Below, in pieces: positions 5,911 to 9,410 of a stretch of 9,410 nucleotides of DNA. This stretch comes from Bacillota bacterium (GTDB lineage: Bacteria > Bacillota > Clostridia > Lachnospirales > Lachnospiraceae): positions 1 to 9,410 of the forward strand of contig JAEWHR010000264.1 of the NCBI GenBank assembly GCA_023387655.1, read 5' to 3'. Both the position numbers and the translations under genes were made by a program. The notes beneath the pieces were generated by a model, which saw only the letters and a program-made list of their open reading frames with translations, was not told the DNA's origin and did not search any database. The stretch's first letter is position 1. Every line of letters starts with the position of its first letter.

Positions 5911-7040
5911 AACCATGGCCCTCCATTCAGCACAACAATTAGTTTTATCAACAGAAAGGATAAGGAGGTTATACCAGTAAACCAAGCAAACATTTTGGAT
6001 TTGGAGAGCGGAGGTTTTCCAACAATCTTTCCTGTCTGACCATTCATGGCGAAGATATGTTCAGAATCTTTAAAATCATAGCAAACCATCCATACAGGTA
6101 AAAGAGTGTAGTAGGCATTTTTTTGATAGATATTAATGTCTTTTCGGTTCGTGATTACACTATTGTATCCGTGGATTGTATTTCTAAGATAATTATCCAC
6201 ATAAACACCTACTTTATCTCGAACACGTGGAAAGAGTTGCTCAGCACTAAAGTTATATTTTTCGGCAAGATATCCTGCAAGATATGGCATATCAAAGGTA
6301 ATCAGCTCGTGGCTTTGATATGGTTCCAAACGATCCATTAAGTTGTCATTCATCTTTTCAGAAGCATCGGTTGGTACATTAGAATAATTAAGGTTTACCT
6401 TTCGATAAACATGATAGTACTGAGTCTCGGTATAGATATAGTCGCCACGGGTATAAGATCTCACTCTAGTACAGGTTGCATCAATGTCCCCTACACCCCT
6501 TAAGTCGTATAACCAAAAAGGAACGTAGATACCGGTAATATTTTTTACACGATCAGCGTGCTTAAATTCAGTTGGAGTAAGTAATCCTTTTTTACACCAT
6601 TTTTGAAATGCCTTTGTTGCTTGATCGCGGTTAATCTTAAAAGGTATAATTCTTGAAGGCTCTAACTGTCCTTCCACACGATCGCTTAAGACTACAGCAG
6701 CACCACAAAAGCTACAGGATGTTGCAATTGTATCTTTGTCTGTAATAACAACAGCACCACAGTTTTTACAATGATACTCCGATACTTTATTGTTACTAAA
6801 ATTCTTATGTTGCCAAGTGGATTCACCTTTGTGATTACCAAAGGAGGCTTCCTCGTAAATATCCTTCGGACCGAAGGGAGAAACCTTAGGGGCATCATCC
6901 GATTCTCCAAGAGGAACATCAGGAGGAGGCATAGAATCAATAGAATAGTAACTTTGGCAGCTGGCACAATGAAGCTTTTTCGATGTAGTGTCATATGTTA
7001 AATCAGCGCCACAGCTAGGACACTTATACTGAATTACCAT
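5907..7040 (-). CDS. ydjG: double zinc-ribbon protein with C-terminal membrane anchor (YdjG-like)
   Basis: 377 residues from the start at 7040. Two zinc ribbons: Cys7, Cys10, Cys25, Cys28 (CPSC and CASC, TFIIB-like) and Cys91, Cys94, Cys109, Cys112 (CKNC and CSFC), separated by a Pro-rich acidic stretch. Then a long conserved middle region with IYVPFWLYDLRG, DRLEPY and LLPVWMVCYDF, then one C-terminal hydrophobic segment (about 350-370), so most of the protein is probably cytoplasmic. It resembles B. subtilis YdjG, reported to link YdjI and PspA to the membrane; the biochemical activity is not known. The frame extends to 7064, but that start lies against the terminator T-run without a ribosome site. 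The ATG at 7040 has a weak AGAGAG 9-14 bases upstream and opens right at the first zinc ribbon. The gene ends in the ATGA overlap with ydjH. Confidence 0.85.
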   Translation of the reverse strand: MVIQYKCPSCGADLTYDTTSKKLHCASCQSYYSIDSMPPPDVPLGESDDAPKVSPFGPKDIYEEASFGNHKGESTWQHKNFSNNKVSEYHCKNCGAVVITDKDTIATSCSFCGAAVVLSDRVEGQLEPSRIIPFKINRDQATKAFQKWCKKGLLTPTEFKHADRVKNITGIYVPFWLYDLRGVGDIDATCTRVRSYTRGDYIYTETQYYHVYRKVNLNYSNVPTDASEKMNDNLMDRLEPYQSHELITFDMPYLAGYLAEKYNFSAEQLFPRVRDKVGVYVDNYLRNTIHGYNSVITNRKDINIYQKNAYYTLLPVWMVCYDFKDSEHIFAMNGQTGKIVGKPPLSKSKMFAWFTGITSLSFLLIKLIVVLNGGPWL

Positions 7041-7068
7041 GATTAGTTCTCTCTTTCTATACATTCAT

Positions 7069-7109
7069 AAAAAATGCCACAAAGACACATGATAAGTGTC
7101 TTTGTGGCA
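7069..7109 (-). terminator. intercistronic terminator between pspA and ydjG
   Basis: A perfect 14-bp inverted repeat, TGCCACAAAGACAC (7075-7088) and GTGTCTTTGTGGCA (7096-7109), with a 7-base loop. On the minus strand it is followed directly by six T (A-run at 7069-7074). It lies in the 83-base gap after the pspA stop. No promoter fits between it and ydjG, so the three downstream genes depend on read-through or on a promoter inside pspA. Confidence 0.9.
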
Positions 7110-7123
7110 GCAACTACTTAGAA

Positions 7124-7801
7124 TTATTTTCCTAGGCTTTGTTTTAAAGCTGCCAATTCGTTCTCGATATCAGGGTTAGAGGAATCGTACTTTGCAGCCA
7201 AATCTTTAATGGTATTCTCTGGTGATGAGTTATTTAATTCAGCCATTGCATTTGCTTCATCCAGTTTTTTATTAGCAAGCTCCTCATATTTTGCAAAGCT
7301 AGCCATGGAATTATTTGCATTTTCAACAGAAGAACCCATCTTATTGATACGTTCCTGTGTCTTAGCAACAGCAAGCTTACCTTTGATCATATCCTTACGT
7401 GATTCAAGCTCATTAATATCCTTTACTAACTTATCATGCATTGTTTTCATGTTAGTTGCATTGCTATGAGCAAGGTCATATGCTTGTTGTAATCCAGCTG
7501 ACTTATTGGTTAAAGAAGCTTTTTGTTCTAGGAACTTTCTAGCATCTGCTTCGTTGTTTGATTCCAAAGCTTTGATTGCATAAGTTTGCATCTTAGCAAT
7601 ATCTCCATTACAATCATCTAAGGCTCTTTTTGCTCTTGCTTCCTCAGCCATAATTGCTGCTGTTTCGGATTTTACCTTACCTAAATCTTCATTTAAATTA
7701 CGTAAACATTGATCTATCATTTTTTCAGGATCTTCTGCTTTGTCCAAAAGTGCATTAATGTTTGCTGACATGATGTCCTTAAAACGTGTTAAAATCCCCA
7801 T
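7124..7801 (-). CDS. pspA: PspA/IM30 family phage shock protein A
   Basis: 225-residue coiled-coil protein of the PspA/Vipp1 family (structurally ESCRT-III-like), which forms oligomers on the inner face of the membrane and protects or remodels stressed membrane. Family length is about 220-230. Seen: amphipathic N-terminal helix MGILTRFKDIMSANINALLDKA, then EDPEKMIDQCLRNLNEDL (27-44), long Ala/Glu/Lys-rich heptad-like helices (about 40-185), and the C-terminal IENELAALKQSLGK. It is the last family helix, and no domain is fused to it. An upstream-extended frame reaches 7873, but GGAGG at 7810-7814 lies eight bases before the ATG at 7801 and the family begins at MGIL, so 7801 is chosen. First gene of the cluster with ydjG, ydjH and ydjI; neither PspBC-like nor LiaFSR-like regulators are present in the window. 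Confidence 0.95.
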   Translation of the reverse strand: MGILTRFKDIMSANINALLDKAEDPEKMIDQCLRNLNEDLGKVKSETAAIMAEEARAKRALDDCNGDIAKMQTYAIKALESNNEADARKFLEQKASLTNKSAGLQQAYDLAHSNATNMKTMHDKLVKDINELESRKDMIKGKLAVAKTQERINKMGSSVENANNSMASFAKYEELANKKLDEANAMAELNNSSPENTIKDLAAKYDSSNPDIENELAALKQSLGK

Positions 7802-7860
7802 AGTATGTACCTCCATTTTTATATTATTATTCATGACAAGTGGGATGCTTGCCATACATG

Positions 7861-7919
7861 CGAGAACTTTCACAGCTCTCGTTTAAATCGATGGAATGAT
7901 AGAGAAACACTTTTTCCAT
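7861..7919 (-). promoter_or_regulatory. inverted repeats in the pspA leader
   Basis: Within the predicted pspA leader, CGAGAACT (7861-7868) and AGCTCTCG (7874-7881) form a 21-base near-palindrome with one mismatched pair. ATGGAA (7891-7896) and TTCCAT (7914-7919) form a second inverted repeat. Either could be an RNA hairpin or a binding site for a regulator. No T-run follows either on the minus strand, so they are not terminators. Confidence 0.4.
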
Positions 7920-7930
7920 GCTCTGTTAAT

Positions 7931-7959
7931 AGTTTAGTATTTTTACCAAAAAACGTCAA
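7931..7959 (-). promoter_or_regulatory. sigma-A-like promoter of pspA
   Basis: Reading the minus strand: TTGACG (7959-7954), a 17-base spacer, then TAAACT (7936-7931). Predicted start near 7924, giving a leader of about 123 bases. I saw no clear sigma-W or ECF promoter (a TGAAAC box with CGTA 16-17 bases later), unlike the sigma-W control known for B. subtilis pspA. Confidence 0.55.
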
Positions 7960-8035
7960 GTTAAAATAAGACAAGAATGCTTAGAATAAGTTCAGAAGGT
8001 TTAAAATTTGATTAAGTAAAAAATTATTGTTTAAC

Positions 8036-8064
8036 TTGCGACTTATAAAAAAGTACTATATAAT
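8036..8064 (+). promoter_or_regulatory. sigma-A promoter of the methyltransferase gene
   Basis: TTGCGA (8036-8041), a 17-base spacer, then TATAAT (8059-8064). Divergent from the pspA promoter, with about 77 bases between the two -35 boxes. Predicted start near 8071 leaves a leader of about 168 bases. Confidence 0.7.
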
Positions 8065-8090
8065 CTATATGTTATAAAGGTAAGTCTAAG

Positions 8091-8150
8091 TCCTAATTAT
8101 CATTAAGATGTAACGAATAGTTTGCGTTCTATGATTAGGAAATAATGATA
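8091..8150 (+). ncRNA. candidate structured leader, possible pseudoknot
   Basis: Two perfect inverted repeats interleave. TCCTAAT (8091-8097) pairs with ATTAGGA (8134-8140). The adjacent TATCATTA (8098-8105) pairs with TAATGATA (8143-8150). A small AACG/CGTT hairpin (8112-8115 with 8125-8128) sits between. Formed together they would be an H-type pseudoknot; formed singly they are alternatives. The sequence is AT-rich, so chance pairing is a real possibility. No known riboswitch class recognised. Confidence 0.35.
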
Positions 8151-8238
8151 TTGGAAACGCTGATTGTTAAACATTCTAAAATAGATTAACGATAGTAAAA
8201 AAGATTAGTTAATGAGATACCAAGAGTTGGAGGATTTT

Positions 8239-9114
8239 ATGTGGATTGCAGACGGATGGAAAGATTATGAGGTAATTGATGCTTCTGGTGGTGAAAAGTT
8301 AGAACGCTGGGGTAAGTATATATTAGTACGTCCTGATCCCCAGGTTATCTGGGATACTAAGAAAGAAGAACGTGGTTGGAAAAATAAGAATGCCCACTAT
8401 CATAGAAGCAGTAAAGGTGGTGGCGAATGGGAGTTTATTGACTTGCCAAAACAGTGGCAGATTCACTATAAAGAGTTAACCTTTAACTTACAACCATTTA
8501 GTTTTAAGCATACTGGCTTGTTTCCTGAACAAGCCACAAATTGGGATTGGTTTAGTGACAAAATAAGAAAAGCGAAGGAAAAGAATCCAAATCGTGAGAT
8601 TAAAGTATTAAATTTATTTGCATATACAGGTGGTGCTACTTTGGCAGCAGCAAAAGCAGGCGCTCATGTTACTCACGTGGATGCTTCCAAAGGCATGGTA
8701 ACTTGGGCAAAAGAAAATGCGGTATCCTCAGGGTTAGGAGATGCTCCGATAAGATATATTGTAGATGATTGCGTTAAGTTTGTGGAGAGAGAAATACGCA
8801 GAGGAAATCGTTATGACGCTATCATTATGGATCCTCCATCCTATGGAAGAGGTCCAAAGGGTGAGATATGGAAGATTGAAGAGAGTGTCCACCCATTTGT
8901 AAAGCTGTGTACTGGTGTATTGACAGAGGAACCATTATTCTACTTGATTAATTCCTATACGACAGGTCTGCAACCAGCTGTATTAGCTTATATGCTAGGA
9001 GTAGAATTACAAAAGAAATTTGGTGGCACTGTAAATGCAGAGGAAATTGGCTTACCGGTAACCAATACTGGCCTAGTATTACCATGCGGTGCTTCAGGCC
9101 GATGGGAAGCGTAA
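8239..9114 (+). CDS. class I SAM-dependent methyltransferase (COG1092/RlmI-like, probable RNA target)
   Basis: 291 residues from the chosen start. The Rossmann methyltransferase domain shows motif I as VLNLFAYTGGATLAAAKAG (about 123-141), the acidic residue ending the next strand (HVDAS, Asp148), and the catalytic-region motif DPPSYGRGPKGEIWKIEE (about 198-215). These are the hallmarks of the RlmI/RlmK-like family that modify 23S rRNA bases. Unlike RlmI it has no N-terminal PUA domain; the first 100 residues are a short substrate-side region typical of the compact Firmicute members. Which nucleotide it methylates cannot be told from sequence. The frame is open from an ATG at 8212, but GGAGG (8229-8233) five bases before the ATG at 8239 makes that the better start. 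It stands alone with its own promoter and terminator, divergent from pspA. Confidence 0.88.
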   Translation: MWIADGWKDYEVIDASGGEKLERWGKYILVRPDPQVIWDTKKEERGWKNKNAHYHRSSKGGGEWEFIDLPKQWQIHYKELTFNLQPFSFKHTGLFPEQATNWDWFSDKIRKAKEKNPNREIKVLNLFAYTGGATLAAAKAGAHVTHVDASKGMVTWAKENAVSSGLGDAPIRYIVDDCVKFVEREIRRGNRYDAIIMDPPSYGRGPKGEIWKIEESVHPFVKLCTGVLTEEPLFYLINSYTTGLQPAVLAYMLGVELQKKFGGTVNAEEIGLPVTNTGLVLPCGASGRWEA

Positions 9115-9157
9115 AGTTACATTTGAGATAGGTATAAAAGGGGAATTTTCAATCAAG

Positions 9158-9221
9158 GGCAAATGAAATAATCCTAAAGGAAAGTTAATTTTAACTTAGG
9201 GATATTTTATTTGCCTTTTTT
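9158..9221 (+). terminator. long-stem terminator after the methyltransferase gene
   Basis: GGCAAAT (9158-9164) to CCTAA (9173-9177) pairs with TTAGG (9196-9200) to ATTTGCC (9209-9215) over about 20 positions, with G-T wobbles and one mismatch. It is capped alternatively by AAGTTAA/TTAACTT (9182-9197). Six T follow (9216-9221). It starts 44 bases after the stop codon. Confidence 0.88.
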
Positions 9222-9285
9222 ATGTTTAAAAAGCATTAAAAAAGAATAGAAATAATGCTATATTTGCTTAATTAATGCTAAGAAA

Positions 9286-9376
9286 GTTAATTGTAAAATG
9301 AAACGCAACCCTATCCACTACAATTAACAGTTTTTGAGTAGTTAAATATATAACTGCTAAGAGGTTGCATCTTAGC
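9286..9376 (+). ncRNA. candidate structured RNA with complementary hairpin loops
   Basis: Hairpin 1: GTTAATTGTA (9286-9295) with TACAATTAAC (9319-9328), a perfect 10-bp stem with a 23-base loop, followed by a T-run (9331-9335). Hairpin 2: GCTAAG (9356-9361) with CTTAGC (9371-9376) and a 9-base loop. The loops contain GCAACC (9305-9310) and GGTTGC (9363-9368), which are perfectly complementary and could form a 6-bp kissing contact. No gene lies in 9222-9410 and no convincing promoter was found, so this is either a small RNA or the leader of a gene beyond the window. No known family recognised. Confidence 0.35.
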
Positions 9377-9382
9377 TTACAA

Positions 9383-9407
9383 AAGATTGGTTTATACCAG
9401 TCTTTTT
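9383..9407 (+). terminator. terminator-like hairpin at the window end
   Basis: AAGATTGG (9383-9390) pairs with CCAGTCTT (9397-9404), one G-T wobble, with a six-base loop and a T-run to 9407. It follows the candidate structured RNA by seven bases and could end it or act as an attenuator. Confidence 0.6.
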
Positions 9408-9410
9408 GTT

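Noticed and set aside
5911..5985. N-terminal extension of the TPM protein
   Set aside because: It would run 78 bases into the ydjG-like gene; the ATGA overlap with well-spaced GGAGG gives a better start at 5910.
6692..6994. Second minus-strand frame of 100 codons within the ydjG-like gene
   Set aside because: It lies out of frame inside the conserved zinc-ribbon gene and has no ribosome site or recognisable domain.
7802..7873. N-terminal extension of PspA by 24 residues
   Set aside because: GGAGG at 7810-7814 and the conserved MGILTRF start place initiation at 7801; the extension covers the leader hairpin region.
9340..9400. preQ1 or T-box leader suggested by AGAGGTTGC
   Set aside because: The preQ1-I CCC and A-rich tail pattern and the T-box GGTGGNACCGCG core are both absent.

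Overview
The window is AT-rich DNA with low-GC Gram-positive signals: GGAGG-type ribosome binding sites, TTGACA/TATAAT promoters, and hairpin-plus-T-run terminators after almost every transcription unit. Gene content (solitary bioY under a BirA-type operator, membrane GGDEF protein, PspA with YdjG/H/I-like partners, COG1092-type methyltransferase) suggests a Clostridia member, probably Lachnospiraceae. That placement is inferred from gene content and style, not from a marker gene.

Layout. (1) Positions 1-1309 hold the end of a dTDP-L-rhamnose operon on the plus strand: rfbD (5' end outside the window), overlapping rfbC, and a terminator. (2) Positions 1310-2229 hold a spacer with an inverted repeat, then bioY with a consensus sigma-A promoter whose -35 box lies in the right half of a BirA-type operator, and a strong terminator. 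(3) Positions 2230-3904 hold a six-TM diguanylate cyclase with intact GGEEF and RxxD I-site. It has a long leader with an operator-like palindrome and an attenuator-like hairpin. Its 3' end is the first unit of a degenerate 16-22 bp repeat array, followed by a bidirectional terminator. (4) Positions 3910-7959, minus strand, hold pspA followed by ydjG-, ydjH- and ydjI-like genes in the same order as the Bacillus subtilis pspA-ydjGHI cluster. A 14-bp perfect terminator hairpin lies between pspA and the three partner genes. (5) Positions 8036-9221, plus strand, hold a SAM-dependent methyltransferase gene divergent from pspA, with its own promoter, a structured-looking leader and a terminator. (6) Positions 9222-9410 contain no gene but hold three hairpins, two with complementary loops (possible kissing interaction), the last being terminator-like. 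This is a candidate small RNA or the leader of a gene beyond the window.

How the genes work together. The main functional unit is the pspA cluster. PspA is an ESCRT-III-like membrane-remodelling coiled-coil protein. The SPFH protein, the TPM-domain membrane protein and the zinc-ribbon membrane protein are the partners expected to place it at the membrane. The intervening terminator would make PspA much more abundant than its partners. The other genes (rhamnose precursor synthesis, biotin uptake, c-di-GMP synthesis, RNA methylation) look like independent units. Not every promoter, hairpin or leader proposed here could be tested, and the RNA structures rest on visual pairing only.
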